Part shown: positions 36,738 to 46,081 of the stretch, in pieces
Numbering within the stretch: position 1 is the first letter of the stretch
Layout: each line of letters begins with the position of its first letter
NCBI RefSeq assembly: GCF_900172255.1
Contig: NZ_FWFU01000001.1
Span: forward strand, 1,302,001 to 1,366,000
DNA length: 64,000 bases
Source: Roseovarius halotolerans
Lineage (GTDB): Bacteria > Pseudomonadota > Alphaproteobacteria > Rhodobacterales > Rhodobacteraceae
Direction: 5' to 3'
Made by a program: the position numbers and the translations under genes
The notes under the pieces: model-generated
Databases searched by the model: none
What the model was told of the DNA's origin: nothing
The model's input: the letters and a program-made list of their open reading frames with translations, nothing else

Positions 36738-37202
36738 ATGAAACTGACCGTCGACGGCACCGAGCACGAGCTCGATATCGAAACCGACATGCCGCTTCTA
36801 TGGGTGCTGCGCGACGAACTGGGCCTCACGGGCGTGAAATATGGCTGCGGGATCGCCGAATGCGGCGCCTGCATGGTTCATATCGACGGGCAGGCCGTGC
36901 ATTCATGCCAGACGCTCGTCGGCGATGTCTGGGGCGAGGTGACCACGATCCACGGCCTCGCGGCCCCCGGCACGCTCCATGCGGTGCAGGCCGCATGGGT
37001 CAAGCACCAGGTGGCGCAATGCGGCTACTGCCAGTCCGGTCAGATCATGCAGGCCGCCGCATTGCTGGCGCAGACGCCGGACCCTACCGATCAGGAAATC
37101 GACGACGCCATGAGCATGAATCTCTGTCGCTGCGGCACCTATCCGCGCATCCGCGCGGCCGTCAGGACCGCCGCCCGGACCCTGCAAGAGGGCACCCAAT
37201 GA
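36738..37202 (+). CDS. (2Fe-2S) subunit of a molybdenum hydroxylase (IorA-like)
   Basis: 154 aa. The plant-ferredoxin-type cluster ligands are C37, C42, C45 and C57 ([16 protein letters not shown]...HSC). The second cluster uses cysteines in QCGYCQSGQ and [10 protein letters not shown]. This is the small subunit of two-subunit aldehyde or isoquinoline 1-oxidoreductase-like enzymes, which lack a separate FAD subunit. It passes electrons to an external acceptor such as cytochrome c. Its TGA overlaps the large-subunit ATG. Confidence 0.93.
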   Translation: MKLTVDGTEHELDIETDMPLLWVLRDELGLTGVKYGCGIAECGACMVHIDGQAVHSCQTLVGDVWGEVTTIHGLAAPGTLHAVQAAWVKHQVAQCGYCQSGQIMQAAALLAQTPDPTDQEIDDAMSMNLCRCGTYPRIRAAVRTAARTLQEGTQ

Positions 37203-39439
37203 GCCGCGCCGGGAAAATCGCGCGCCGGACGTTCCTGACCGGCTCGATCGCCACCGCCGGCGGCGTCGCCTTTGGCGTCTACATGTATCGCCGCCCCTCG
37301 GCGAACCCGCTCGCTGCGGGCCTGCACGAGGGCGAGGCCGCACTGACCCCTTATGTGCTCATCCGCCCGGACGGCGTCACGCTGATCACACCGCGCGCCG
37401 ATCTCGGACAGGGCGCGGCGCATGTCCAGGCCCTCCTGATCGCCGAAGAGCTGGATATCGAACTTGACCAGGTCGGCCTTGATCCCGGCCCGCCAAGTGC
37501 CGCCTACTACAACACCGCCCTTTCACGCGAAGCGCTGCCCTTCGCATCCACCAACGAATCCCGCTTGGCCGAAACCGCCCGCTCGCTGATGGATGCGCCG
37601 ATCAAGTTCCTGGGCATCCAGATCACCGGCGGCTCGACCACCGTGCCCGATGGCTGGCAGAAACTGCGTGTTGCCGGTGCGGTCGCCCGCGAGACGCTGA
37701 AGGCCGCCGCATCGCTTGAAACCGGCCTGCCGGTCAGTGACCTTCGCACCCGTGGCGGCGCGGTGCTGCTGCCCGATGGCACCCGCCTGCCCTATACCGG
37801 GCTGGCCGCCCGCGCCGCCGAGATCGACCCGGTCACCGACGTTACCCTGCGCGACCCATCCGCATGGCGACTGATCGGCAAGCCGACCATGCGCAGCGAC
37901 ATCACGGCGAAATCGACCGGCCAGCAGCTCTACGGCATCGACGTGACCCTGCCCGGCATGCTGTTCGCCGCGCTCCGCACCAATCCCCGGCAGGGCGGCG
38001 AGATGCTGGGCTATGACGCGTCGCGCGCCGAAACCATGCGCGGCGTCCACAAGATCGTGCCGGTCACCGGCGGGGTCGGCGTTCTGGCCGATAACAGCTG
38101 GCGCGCCATGCGCGCGGTCGAGGCCATTCGCATCGATTGGGGTCCCGCCCCCTATCGCCCGCATCAGGGCGAACACTGGCGCGCGCTTGAAAACAGCTTC
38201 ACCGACAAGCGCCGCGACAGCCGGTTGCGCAATGACGGCGATGTCGATGCCACCCTCGCGTCCACCACCCCGCTCGAGGCCGAGTACCGCGCGCCTTACC
38301 TCGCCCATGCACCGCTTGAGCCGATGAACGCGACCCTGCAGATCAAGGACGGGAAAGTCGATATCTGGACCGGCACCCAGATCCCGCGCTTCGTTCAGAA
38401 GAACGTCGCAAGCGTCGTCGGCGTGAAACCCGCACAGGTCCATGTCCATGTCACGATGAGCGGCGGCAGTTTCGGCCACCGGCTCGAAGACATGATGGTG
38501 CGCCGCGCTGCCGAACTCGCCATGCAAGCCGATGGAAGGCCGGTCAAGCTGACGCTCTCGCGCGAAGAGGACATGGCGCATGACTACCCCCGACAGATCG
38601 CCATGGCGCGTGGCCGTGGCACCGTTTCGGGCGGCCATGTGCAGGCCTTCGACCTTGGCATCGCCATGCCCTCGATCATGCGCTCTCAGATGCGCCGGCT
38701 CGGTATGCCGATGATGGGTGCCGATCTTCAGATCGTCGCGGGCGCCTGGGACCAGCCCTTCGCCATCCCCGATTACCGAGTGAGCGGCTACCGCGCGCCC
38801 GACCTTGCGCCGATCAGCTCCTGGCGCTCGGTCGGCGCCTCGACCAATGGCTTCTTTCACGAGAGCTTCCTTGATGAACTGATCCACGCCGCCGGGGCCG
38901 ACCCGCTCGAGGAACGTCTGCGCCTGTGCAACCACGCCCCTTCGCGCAAGGTGCTCGAAACGGTGGGCGAGATGTCGGACTGGGGTGCGCCCTTGCCCGA
39001 GGGGCGCGCGCGCGGCATCGCCTTCTGCCTGTCCTTCGGCACCCCCTGCGCCGAGGTCGTTGAGGTCACCGTCACCGAGTCCGGCATCCGTATCGACAAG
39101 GTCCATGTCGCCGCCGAGGTGGGCCGCGTCATCGATCCGGTGAATTTCGAGAACCAAGTGCAAGGCGGCGTCATCTGGGGCCTGGGCCATGCGATCCTTG
39201 CCGAAACCACCTATGATGACGGGATGGCCGAACAGAGGAATTTCGACAGCTTCCGCTTCATGCGCATGTATCAATGCCCCGAGATCATCGTGCGCGGGCT
39301 GGAAAACGATTCCCGCGTGCGCGGCATCGGCGAGCCCCCGGTGCCCCCTGCCGCGCCTGCGCTGGCCAATGCGATCTTCGCCGCGACCGGCATTCGCCTG
39401 CGCCAGATGCCCTTTGTCCGGGACATGGATTTCGTCTGA
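37199..39439 (+). CDS. Molybdopterin-binding subunit of a molybdenum hydroxylase (IorB-like)
   Basis: 746 aa from ATG 37199 ([15 protein letters not shown]); a longer frame from 36710 is a shadow over the small subunit. A twin-arginine signal ([18 protein letters not shown]) implies folded export, so the enzyme is probably periplasmic. Molybdopterin-domain motifs include [40 protein letters not shown] and the late [17 protein letters not shown] with the catalytic-type glutamate. Substrate is unknown. No XdhC-like maturation gene lies in the window. Confidence 0.93.
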   Translation: MSRAGKIARRTFLTGSIATAGGVAFGVYMYRRPSANPLAAGLHEGEAALTPYVLIRPDGVTLITPRADLGQGAAHVQALLIAEELDIELDQVGLDPGPPSAAYYNTALSREALPFASTNESRLAETARSLMDAPIKFLGIQITGGSTTVPDGWQKLRVAGAVARETLKAAASLETGLPVSDLRTRGGAVLLPDGTRLPYTGLAARAAEIDPVTDVTLRDPSAWRLIGKPTMRSDITAKSTGQQLYGIDVTLPGMLFAALRTNPRQGGEMLGYDASRAETMRGVHKIVPVTGGVGVLADNSWRAMRAVEAIRIDWGPAPYRPHQGEHWRALENSFTDKRRDSRLRNDGDVDATLASTTPLEAEYRAPYLAHAPLEPMNATLQIKDGKVDIWTGTQIPRFVQKNVASVVGVKPAQVHVHVTMSGGSFGHRLEDMMVRRAAELAMQADGRPVKLTLSREEDMAHDYPRQIAMARGRGTVSGGHVQAFDLGIAMPSIMRSQMRRLGMPMMGADLQIVAGAWDQPFAIPDYRVSGYRAPDLAPISSWRSVGASTNGFFHESFLDELIHAAGADPLEERLRLCNHAPSRKVLETVGEMSDWGAPLPEGRARGIAFCLSFGTPCAEVVEVTVTESGIRIDKVHVAAEVGRVIDPVNFENQVQGGVIWGLGHAILAETTYDDGMAEQRNFDSFRFMRMYQCPEIIVRGLENDSRVRGIGEPPVPPAAPALANAIFAATGIRLRQMPFVRDMDFV

Positions 39440-39485
39440 CCGAAGCGGGCCTTGCCTTGCCCCGCCGCTGGTGCTTCAAGAAGGC

Positions 39486-40538
39486 ATGCGCCACCTTCTC
39501 ACAACGCTCCTGCTTCTGGCACTCTCCTCTCTCAGCGGGCTTCTCGCCCGATCGCTTGGCTTGCCGCTGCCCTTCATGATCGGGCCATTGATCCTGACCG
39601 GAATCATCGCCACCGCCCTGCCCGAGCGCCTTCCCGAAGGCTACAAGTTTCCCCCCGGCCTGCGCATCGTCTTCATTTCGGTGATCGGGCTGATGATCGG
39701 CGCTCAGGTCACGGCGGAACTGCTTGCCGCCGCCCCGCGCCTGATGCTCAGCTTCGCGGCGCTGACCTTGTTCACCGTGACCGCCCATGCTTTCAACTAC
39801 ACGGTGTTTCGCCGTATCGGCGGCTATGACCGGGCCACCGCCTTTTACGCGGCCACACCGGGCGGGCTCTACGAATCCATCGCCCTTGGCGAAGAGGCCG
39901 GCGCCGACATGGCCCGCCTCATGCTGCAGCAGTTCCTTCGGATCATCGTGGTGGTGACGGTCCTGCCCCTTGGTCTGCAAATCTGGCTGGGCCAGCCGGT
40001 CGGCAGTTCGGGTGGCATGACGCTGGCGCGTCACGCCGTGCCTTGGTCCGACCTGCCCTGGATCGTGCTGGCCGGTGGTGCAGGCTACCTTCTGGGGCGC
40101 GTGCTGCGCCTGCCCGCCGGGCAATTGACCGGCCCTCTGGCACTGGCGGCAATTCTGTCGGTCAGCGGGCTTTACCCGCTCGATATTCCGCAATGGCTGG
40201 TGAATGTGGCGCAGATCGTGATCGGCAGCGCCCTTGGCATGCGCTTCACCGGTATCAGCCGCCGCCTCATCCTGCGCGGCACGCGCCTTGCACTCATGTC
40301 AGTGGGCGGGATGCTGTTGCTCGCGGCTTTCTTCGCCGAAATCCTGCATGTCGCCGTCGGCGAACCCTTTGACGTCATGCTCATCAGCTTTGCCCCCGGC
40401 GGCGTGACCGAGATGGCATTGATCGCGCTCTCGCTTCAGGCCAACCCGGCGCTGGTGACGCTGCACCATATCTGGCGCATCCTGATTACCGTGGTGGGGC
40501 TCGGCCTCTCCGCACGCTGGCTGCGCCGCCACCTTTGA
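39486..40538 (+). CDS. AbrB-family membrane transporter/regulator
   Basis: 350 aa from ATG 39486 with AAGAAGG just upstream. It has about ten hydrophobic helices in two repeated halves; each half contains an LP(F/A)-x-x-x-GP-L-x-L motif (LGLPLPFMIGPLILTGI and LRLPAGQLTGPLALAAI), the hallmark of the AbrB/COG3180 duplication. Function is poorly defined; some members have been proposed to export small molecules or ammonia. It follows the molybdenum hydroxylase by 46 bp and may be co-transcribed. Confidence 0.87.
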   Translation: MRHLLTTLLLLALSSLSGLLARSLGLPLPFMIGPLILTGIIATALPERLPEGYKFPPGLRIVFISVIGLMIGAQVTAELLAAAPRLMLSFAALTLFTVTAHAFNYTVFRRIGGYDRATAFYAATPGGLYESIALGEEAGADMARLMLQQFLRIIVVVTVLPLGLQIWLGQPVGSSGGMTLARHAVPWSDLPWIVLAGGAGYLLGRVLRLPAGQLTGPLALAAILSVSGLYPLDIPQWLVNVAQIVIGSALGMRFTGISRRLILRGTRLALMSVGGMLLLAAFFAEILHVAVGEPFDVMLISFAPGGVTEMALIALSLQANPALVTLHHIWRILITVVGLGLSARWLRRHL

Positions 40539-40596
40539 CAGGTTTCCGTGCCTGCGCTATCTGAACACACGTTCATTTAAGGATCGGAGTCTCGCC

Positions 40597-41352
40597 ATGC
40601 GCATTAACGAAACCGCCGCCATCGTCACCGGGGGGGCCTCGGGCCTGGGTGAGGCCACCGCACGCCATTTCCGCCAGATGGGCGCCGATGTCACGATTCT
40701 CGACCGTGACGCGTCGCGCGGCGCCGCCGTGGCCGAGGAAATCGGCGCAGGTTTCGCAAAAACCGATGTGACCGACGAGACCTCTGTGCGCGATGCCATA
40801 TCTGCCGCGCGCAATCATATGGGCCGGATCACCGCCGCGGTGAACTGCGCCGGGATCGCCACCGGCCAGAAGACCCTTGGCAAGGACGGCCCGCATGACC
40901 TCGACGCGTTCCGCCGAACCATCGACATCAACCTCGTGGGCACCTTCAACGTCGCCCGCCTCGCCGCTGCCGAAATCGCCCGCAACGACCCCGGCCCCGA
41001 CGGCTCGCGCGGCGTGATCGTCAACACCGCCTCCATTGCCGCCTTTGACGGGCAAAAGGGCCAGACCGCATATGCGGCGTCCAAGGGTGGCATCGTCGGG
41101 CTCAGCCTCCCAATGGCGCGCGATCTGGCGCGCGAAGGCATCCGTGTCATGGCCATCGCGCCGGGGATCTTCCTGACACCGATGATGCAGGGCCTGCCCC
41201 AGGAGGTTCAGGATCAACTGGCGCAGGACGTGACCTTTCCCAAACGTCTGGGCGACCCGGCGGAATACGCCGCGCTCGCGCGCTTCATCGTGGAATGCGA
41301 TTACCTCAACGGCGATGTGATCCGCCTCGATGGCGCCTTGCGGATGCAATAG
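40597..41352 (+). CDS. SDR-family dehydrogenase (HSD10-like, 3-hydroxyacyl-CoA type)
   Basis: 251 aa. Cofactor motif VTGGASGLGEATARHF near the N-terminus, NCAGIA, catalytic serine in NTASIAAFDGQ and YxxxK in QTAYAASKGGIVGLSLPMARDLA. The closing FLTPMMQGLPQEVQ and LNGDVIRLDGALRMQ resemble type-2 3-hydroxyacyl-CoA dehydrogenases. It probably acts in branched-chain or fatty acyl-CoA oxidation. Its own promoter region is short; it converges with the channel gene 11 bp away. Confidence 0.9.
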   Translation: MRINETAAIVTGGASGLGEATARHFRQMGADVTILDRDASRGAAVAEEIGAGFAKTDVTDETSVRDAISAARNHMGRITAAVNCAGIATGQKTLGKDGPHDLDAFRRTIDINLVGTFNVARLAAAEIARNDPGPDGSRGVIVNTASIAAFDGQKGQTAYAASKGGIVGLSLPMARDLAREGIRVMAIAPGIFLTPMMQGLPQEVQDQLAQDVTFPKRLGDPAEYAALARFIVECDYLNGDVIRLDGALRMQ

Positions 41353-41363
41353 GCCCGCCGCCT

Positions 41364-42146
41364 CTAGATCGCGCCCTCGGTCTCGATCTTGAGGTCATGA
41401 CCGCAATGCTTGCAGTGGATCGCGTCGGTATCATGCTTTAGCAGCCCGCATTCGGGACACTTGTGCTTGACCTTGGCAGGCGAAAAAATCGACCGGACCA
41501 GTTGCAGGAACAGGCCCACGCCGATCACCATGATCCCCATCGTCAACAACCGCCCCCAGGACGTGGTCATGACGATATCCCCGAATCCCGTCGTGGTCAG
41601 GGTCGCCACGGTGAAATAGAGCGCGTCGATATAGTTGTTCAGATCCGGCTCGTTGCCGCCGCGCAGGGTATAGACCACCGCCGCCGTCGCGAAGATGAAC
41701 ACCAGCAGGTTGACCGCCGCCAGGATCGGGTCCTCGTAGCGCCGGAAAAAGGTCGCGTCCCTGCGCAAGTCACGCAGCAGGTGGTAGGAATGCACCAGTC
41801 GCAGCGACCTCAGCACCCGCAGCATCGCCAGTTCCTGACCATAGAACGGCGTCGCGATCAGTGACGCAAGCACCACGAAATCCGCCAGCACATAGATCCG
41901 GCGCAACAGGCGCATCCGGTTGGAACTGATCCAGAACCGCATCACCAGATCGGCCACGATCACCACGCCGATCAGAACATCCGCAATGAAGATCGCCCGC
42001 GTCAGTGGCAACGGCGCAGTCGCAAGGAAGAAGAGAATCGAGCACGCGTCGAAAATCAGAAGCCCGTAGCGAAAGTTCGTGGCACGCTTGCTGCGGCCCT
42101 CATAGAGCAGCCTGATCCGATCCTTGACTGTCTTGTCCTCTGGCAT
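41364..42146 (-). CDS. Voltage-gated-like potassium channel with C-terminal zinc ribbon
   Basis: 260 aa. Helices S1-S4 occupy roughly residues 25-130, S4 carrying arginines (LRVLRSLRLVHSYHLLRDLRRD). The pore loop reads TVATLTTTGFGDIVMTTSWG with the selectivity motif TTGFGD, followed by S6. The cytoplasmic tail has two CxxC pairs (KCPECGLL... HCKHCGHD), a predicted zinc ribbon. It probably conducts K+ across the inner membrane. Its start lies directly against an 11-bp repeat array (42150-42193) that must contain its leader. Confidence 0.88.
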   Translation of the reverse strand: MPEDKTVKDRIRLLYEGRSKRATNFRYGLLIFDACSILFFLATAPLPLTRAIFIADVLIGVVIVADLVMRFWISSNRMRLLRRIYVLADFVVLASLIATPFYGQELAMLRVLRSLRLVHSYHLLRDLRRDATFFRRYEDPILAAVNLLVFIFATAAVVYTLRGGNEPDLNNYIDALYFTVATLTTTGFGDIVMTTSWGRLLTMGIMVIGVGLFLQLVRSIFSPAKVKHKCPECGLLKHDTDAIHCKHCGHDLKIETEGAI

Positions 42147-42149
42147 CCG

Positions 42150-42193
42150 CGCACCGACCTTATACCGACGTGATACCGACGTAATACCGAGAG
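42150..42193 (+). repeat. 11-bp phased ACCGA repeat array, locus B (four units)
   Basis: ACCGA occurs at 42153, 42164, 42175 and 42186, exactly 11 bp apart. The middle units are TATACCGACGT and GATACCGACGT; the outer two are degenerate. The array fills nearly the whole gap between the ABC-F stop and the channel ATG, so it overlaps the channel gene's leader and probable ribosome-binding region. Confidence 0.78.
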
Positions 42194-42199
42194 GGGTTT

Positions 42200-44035
42200 T
42201 CAGCCAGCATTTTCCGCCTTTTCCTCAAGCATCAGCCACTCGTCCTCAGCCTTCTGCAAAGCCGTCTGCCTTGTGCTCAAGGCCTCGGTCGCCTTTTGAA
42301 ACTTGATCGGTTCACGGGTGAACAGCTCCGGATCGGCCAGCAACTCCTCGAGCCTGGCAATCTCCCCCTCGAGCCTCGCCATCTCGGCCGGCAAGGCCTC
42401 CAGCCGGTGCTTTTCGGTAAAGGACAACCCGCACCGCATGGTCTTCTCTGGCCCCTTATCCTGCTTTGGCTTCGGCTTGTAGTCTATTGTTTTCTTGCTA
42501 TTTTTTTCCGCCGGTCCTTGCGCCCCCGAACCCCTCTGGCTCTGGTAATCCGTCCACCCTCCGGCATAGACCGTCGCCCGGCCATCGCCCTCCATCGCAA
42601 TGGTCGTCGTCGCCACCCGGTCCAGAAAATCGCGGTCGTGACTGACCAACAGCACCGTGCCGTCGTAATCGTCCAGCAGTTCCTGAAGCAGGTCCAGCGT
42701 CTCGATATCAAGATCGTTGGTCGGCTCATCCAGCACCAGAAGATTGCTTTCCCGCGCCATCAGCTTGGCCAAAAGCAATCGCGCTTTTTCACCACCTGAC
42801 AATGACTTAACAGGCGCTCTCGCCTGTTGCTCGTCAAACAGGAACTCCTTGAGATAGCCCACCACATGACGCGGATTGCCGCGCACCATGACCTGGTCGG
42901 CCTGCCCTGAAACGCGCATCTCCTTGTCGCCTGTCAGGCTGTCCCAGAGCGTCATTTCGGGCTCCAGCTGGGCACGCGCCTGATCGAACACCGCCGGCAT
43001 AAGGTTGGTGCCGTGATCCACCGTCCCGCTATCCGGCTCGATCTCCTTGAGCAGCATCTTGAGAAGCGAGGTCTTGCCAACGCCATTCGGCCCGACAAAG
43101 GCGATCCGCTCTCCCCGCTGGATGCGGATGGAGAAATCGTTCAGGATGACGTTTCCATCGTAAGCCTTTGATATACTTCGCGCTTCTATCACGCGCTTGC
43201 CCGATTTCGGCCCGGATTCCAGCGCCATCGCCGCGGCGCCCTGACGTTTGATCTGGGCGGCGCGGTCGGCGCGCATGGCTTGAAGGTTTCGCAGGCGACC
43301 CTGATTGCGTTTGCGCCGGGCGCTGATTCCCTCGACGGCCCAACGGGCCTCGGCCTTGATCTTGCGGTTGAGCTTGTGGCGGGCTTGGTCTTCTTCTTCC
43401 CAGACCTTGTCGCGCCAGCTTTCGAAGGCTTCGAAGCCTTTTTCCTGACGGCGAATAATTCCCCTGTCTATCCAGAGGGTTGCACGCGTAAGCTCACGCA
43501 GAAATGCGCGGTCGTGGCTGATCAGAACAAAGGCCGCGCGGGTCTGTTTCAGCTCAGCCTCGAGCCAGGCGATCGCCTCGATGTCGAGATGGTTCGTCGG
43601 CTCGTCCAGCAGCATGAGATCGGGTGCTTCGGCCATCAGCTTGGCCAGCGCCGCGCGGCGCCGCTCGCCGCCCGAAGCGGTCGCGACGGGTGTCGAGGGG
43701 TCGAACTTGAGCCCCTCTGCCGCCATCTCGACGCGGTAGGACTCAGCGGCGTCCAGGGCGCTTGAAGCGAAGTCACCCAATGTGGAAAACCCCGACATTT
43801 CAGGGTGTTGCTCCATGTAGCCCACACTGATTCCGGGGGTGAGCACGCGCGCACCACTGTCGGCTTCAACCAACCCCGCCATCACTTTCATCAGGGTCGA
43901 CTTGCCCGATCCGTTGCGGCCCACGAGGGCCACGCGGTCGCCGGGCTGCACGACAAGGGACACCCCGTCGAACACGGGGTCTCCGCCGAAGGTGAGCGAA
44001 ACATCGGAAAGTTGCAGAAGCGGTGCGCGAGCCAT
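42200..44035 (-). CDS. ABC-F family ATPase (Uup-like)
   Basis: 611 aa with two ABC domains and no membrane segments. Domain 1: Walker A VGRNGSGKST, signature ASGGERRRAALAKL and LMLLDEPTNHLDIEAIAWLE. Domain 2: Walker A VGPNGVGKTS, signature LSGGEKARLLLAKL and LLVLDEPTNDLDIETLDLL. The linker is basic and helical. The C-terminal ~80 residues form a coiled coil (LEALPAEMARLEGEIARLEELL), as in Uup. ABC-F proteins act on the ribosome or DNA rather than in transport. Oppositely oriented 11-bp arrays flank the gene. Confidence 0.92.
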   Translation of the reverse strand: MARAPLLQLSDVSLTFGGDPVFDGVSLVVQPGDRVALVGRNGSGKSTLMKVMAGLVEADSGARVLTPGISVGYMEQHPEMSGFSTLGDFASSALDAAESYRVEMAAEGLKFDPSTPVATASGGERRRAALAKLMAEAPDLMLLDEPTNHLDIEAIAWLEAELKQTRAAFVLISHDRAFLRELTRATLWIDRGIIRRQEKGFEAFESWRDKVWEEEDQARHKLNRKIKAEARWAVEGISARRKRNQGRLRNLQAMRADRAAQIKRQGAAAMALESGPKSGKRVIEARSISKAYDGNVILNDFSIRIQRGERIAFVGPNGVGKTSLLKMLLKEIEPDSGTVDHGTNLMPAVFDQARAQLEPEMTLWDSLTGDKEMRVSGQADQVMVRGNPRHVVGYLKEFLFDEQQARAPVKSLSGGEKARLLLAKLMARESNLLVLDEPTNDLDIETLDLLQELLDDYDGTVLLVSHDRDFLDRVATTTIAMEGDGRATVYAGGWTDYQSQRGSGAQGPAEKNSKKTIDYKPKPKQDKGPEKTMRCGLSFTEKHRLEALPAEMARLEGEIARLEELLADPELFTREPIKFQKATEALSTRQTALQKAEDEWLMLEEKAENAG

Positions 44036-44088
44036 GTCAGCGGGCTATCCCGCCGCCTGTCAGCCGTCAAGCGGCGACAGCGAAACCG

Positions 44089-44132
44089 GCATCGGTATCA
44101 TGTCGGTATGACGTCGGTATCGCGTCGGAATC
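44089..44132 (-). repeat. 11-bp phased ACCGA repeat array, locus C (four units)
   Basis: On the plus strand TCGG recurs at 44092, 44103, 44114 and 44125, exactly 11 bp apart; read on the minus strand the units are GATTCCGACGC, GATACCGACGT, CATACCGACAT and GATACCGATGC. The array lies 54 bp upstream of the ABC-F start, in the opposite orientation to locus B. Confidence 0.78.
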
Positions 44133-44147
44133 ACAGCCGCGGCGCGG

Positions 44148-44891
44148 CTAACCCGCCACCGCCCGCAAAAGTCGCTTTCGCGCGGGCGGAATCGCCGCGA
44201 TCTCGAGGCCGGTAAACACATGCAGCGTGTCGAGCTGACGGTCGACCACGGCGTGATCGCTGACCCATCCCCCCATCACGAGATAGCTGCGCAGCAGCGG
44301 TGGCATCCGCAACATTCCCTGTTTCGCATCGGGGCTGCGGCGCCCGAGCTTTTGGGAAAAACGGAACACGGCGGGCGCCTTGACGCGCGGCAGCCAGCGT
44401 CGGGGCGCGATATGGCGATGCGCAAGCATGGTGAAGGCATCCAGGTGGGCCTGCGCGTCGGCACCCTGAAACGAGGAACAGCCAAACAGCATCTCGATCC
44501 CGCGCGCATCGACGAAACGTGTCATCGCGCCCCAGGCGACCCGCATGATATCAGGATCCTTAAGGCCGGGGCGGATGCAGAAACGGCCGAGTTCGACCAT
44601 CGGACCATCAAAGCTGGACAGGGCGGAGAGTTCGTAGAACTGCGCCGAATAGCTGCGGCCGATCTCTGCGCCGCCGGTCAGGGGCAGAAGGCGAAAGCAG
44701 CAGACGAGCTGCCCGCTGTTCACGTCCTCGATCAGGAAATGCGCACAGACATCGTCAAAGGTATCGCGATCAAGCGTGCCGGGCGGCGCAGTCCGAAGAA
44801 AGGCCGCGCCGCGCAATTCCTGCGCGGCACGAATATCCGCAGCGTTCTCTGCGATGCGCGCCTTGTAGCGCCCCCTGCTCAATGCCGGCAT
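44148..44891 (-). CDS. OlsB-like L-ornithine N-acyltransferase (GNAT, haemolysin-like)
   Basis: 247 aa from ATG 44891 (MPALSRGRYKARIA); an 18-codon upstream extension is less likely. Family segments are DIRAAQELRGAAFL, DDVCAHFLIED, QLVCCFRLLPL, AQFYELSAL and MVELGRFCIRPGLKDPDIMRVAW, then MLFGCSSFQGADAQAHLDAF. OlsB adds a 3-hydroxy fatty acid to ornithine as the first step of ornithine-lipid synthesis, a membrane lipid common in this group. The partner OlsA gene is not in the window, so the assignment is by family only. Confidence 0.85.
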   Translation of the reverse strand: MPALSRGRYKARIAENAADIRAAQELRGAAFLRTAPPGTLDRDTFDDVCAHFLIEDVNSGQLVCCFRLLPLTGGAEIGRSYSAQFYELSALSSFDGPMVELGRFCIRPGLKDPDIMRVAWGAMTRFVDARGIEMLFGCSSFQGADAQAHLDAFTMLAHRHIAPRRWLPRVKAPAVFRFSQKLGRRSPDAKQGMLRMPPLLRSYLVMGGWVSDHAVVDRQLDTLHVFTGLEIAAIPPARKRLLRAVAG

Positions 44892-44968
44892 GACAATGAT
44901 CCCAAGCCACGGGAAATCTGTATCCGGCGCAGCCCTAGCATACAAGCTGTGACGCAGCTGTGACAGGA

Positions 44969-45424
44969 TCAGTTGAAGATCTGGCCGGGATCGATATTGC
45001 CGATATTGCTGATCATCTGGCGGATGAAGTTGTTGTTCACGACCGAGTTGTCTGTGACCCGGCGCGACAGCGGCACGACTTGACCGTCCTCGAGGCCGAA
45101 ACGCTCGATATTGGCGATGGTGTCGGTCTCGTTGAAGCTGATCGCGAGCACCTGGCGTTCGACCACCTCGGGGCGGAACATGCCATATTCCCGAATCCGG
45201 CTGCGCACATAGTAGTAATCGCCACCCTCGAGCACTCCGCCCATCGTGGGCGGCCCGACGACGTCATCCACCGAGGCCCGCGTATCGACGCCGACGACCA
45301 GCTGCTGAAGATCCTCTTCAGGTGGGATATACCCGTGATTCTTGTAGGTCGCCGAGCAGGCCGTCATGGCAAGAAGGCTCATGGCGGCCAGTGCGCCGCT
45401 CAATCGTTTTGTGATACCAATCAT
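44969..45424 (-). CDS. bamE: Outer-membrane protein assembly factor BamE (SmpA/OmlA lipoprotein)
   Basis: 151 aa. The signal peptide ends in lipobox LLAMTAC. The mature domain begins GYIPPEEDLQQLVVGVDTRASVDDVVGPPTMGG, the BamE fold signature, followed by YYYVRSRIREYGMFRPEVVERQVLAISFNE. It is an accessory lipoprotein of the BAM complex that inserts beta-barrels into the outer membrane. It diverges from yceD with 86 bp between starts, an arrangement often seen in Alphaproteobacteria. Confidence 0.93.
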   Translation of the reverse strand: MIGITKRLSGALAAMSLLAMTACSATYKNHGYIPPEEDLQQLVVGVDTRASVDDVVGPPTMGGVLEGGDYYYVRSRIREYGMFRPEVVERQVLAISFNETDTIANIERFGLEDGQVVPLSRRVTDNSVVNNNFIRQMISNIGNIDPGQIFN

Positions 45425-45510
45425 CCTCGCCCTCTTGATCTTGGCCCGACATGCCTTTTATCCCGCTTACAACAAGGTGGCCCACTGGTTCAAGAAAGGA
45501 AGACTCCGGC

Positions 45511-46065
45511 TTGGCACAGCACGACACGACACCGAAGACGGTATTTCGCATAACCGAGCTGTCGCCGCACAGGCCACTTGGCTTTAATTTGCGGCCGGAC
45601 AACGCCACGATGGAGCGAATTCGCGTCCATCTTGACCTGATCGCCCTGCGCAAGCTGTCTTTCACAGGCGAATTGCATTCAGAAGGCAAGCACGATTGGC
45701 GGCTGGATGCGCGCCTGGGTGCGACGGTGGTGCAGCCCTGCGTCGTTTCGCTGGACCCGGTGACGACGCGGCTGGACGAGGATGTGAGTCGGCTTTTCGT
45801 GGCGGATATGCCCCAGACGCCCGAAAGCGACGAGATCGAAATGCCCGAAGACGAATCCGTCGAGCCGCTGCGCGATACGATCGACCTTGAAGCGGTGATG
45901 ATCGAGGCGCTGACACTGGCCCTGCCCGACTATCCACGTCGCAACGAAGCCGAACTGGAACAACGCACATTCACGCCGCCCGGTGCCGAGCCGATCAAGG
46001 ACGAAGAGACCAAGCCCTTTGCCGGACTTGCCGGGTTGAAACAGAAACTCGAACGTGATGAGTGA
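45511..46065 (+). CDS. yceD: YceD/DUF177-family protein
   Basis: 184 aa from TTG 45511, chosen for AAAGGAAGA about eight bases upstream and because the conserved part starts soon after. An ATG at 45451 would overlap the divergent promoter region. Family features are the Leu-rich LDLIALRKLSFTGELHSEGKHDWRLDARLGATVVQPCVVSLDPVTTRLDEDV and acidic DSVEPLRDTIDLEAVMIEALTLALPDYPR. YceD homologues are linked to 23S rRNA levels and almost always precede rpmF, as here. Confidence 0.85.
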   Translation: MAQHDTTPKTVFRITELSPHRPLGFNLRPDNATMERIRVHLDLIALRKLSFTGELHSEGKHDWRLDARLGATVVQPCVVSLDPVTTRLDEDVSRLFVADMPQTPESDEIEMPEDESVEPLRDTIDLEAVMIEALTLALPDYPRRNEAELEQRTFTPPGAEPIKDEETKPFAGLAGLKQKLERDE

Positions 46066-46081
46066 AGCTGGAAAAAATCAC

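Noticed and set aside
36710..37198. In-frame N-terminal extension of the molybdenum hydroxylase large subunit
   Set aside because: It overlaps the small-subunit gene in another frame, and the twin-arginine signal begins at 37199 with the usual ATGA overlap.
30294..44132. CRISPR interpretation of the short tandem arrays
   Set aside because: Units are 11 bp with no spacers and no cas genes are present.
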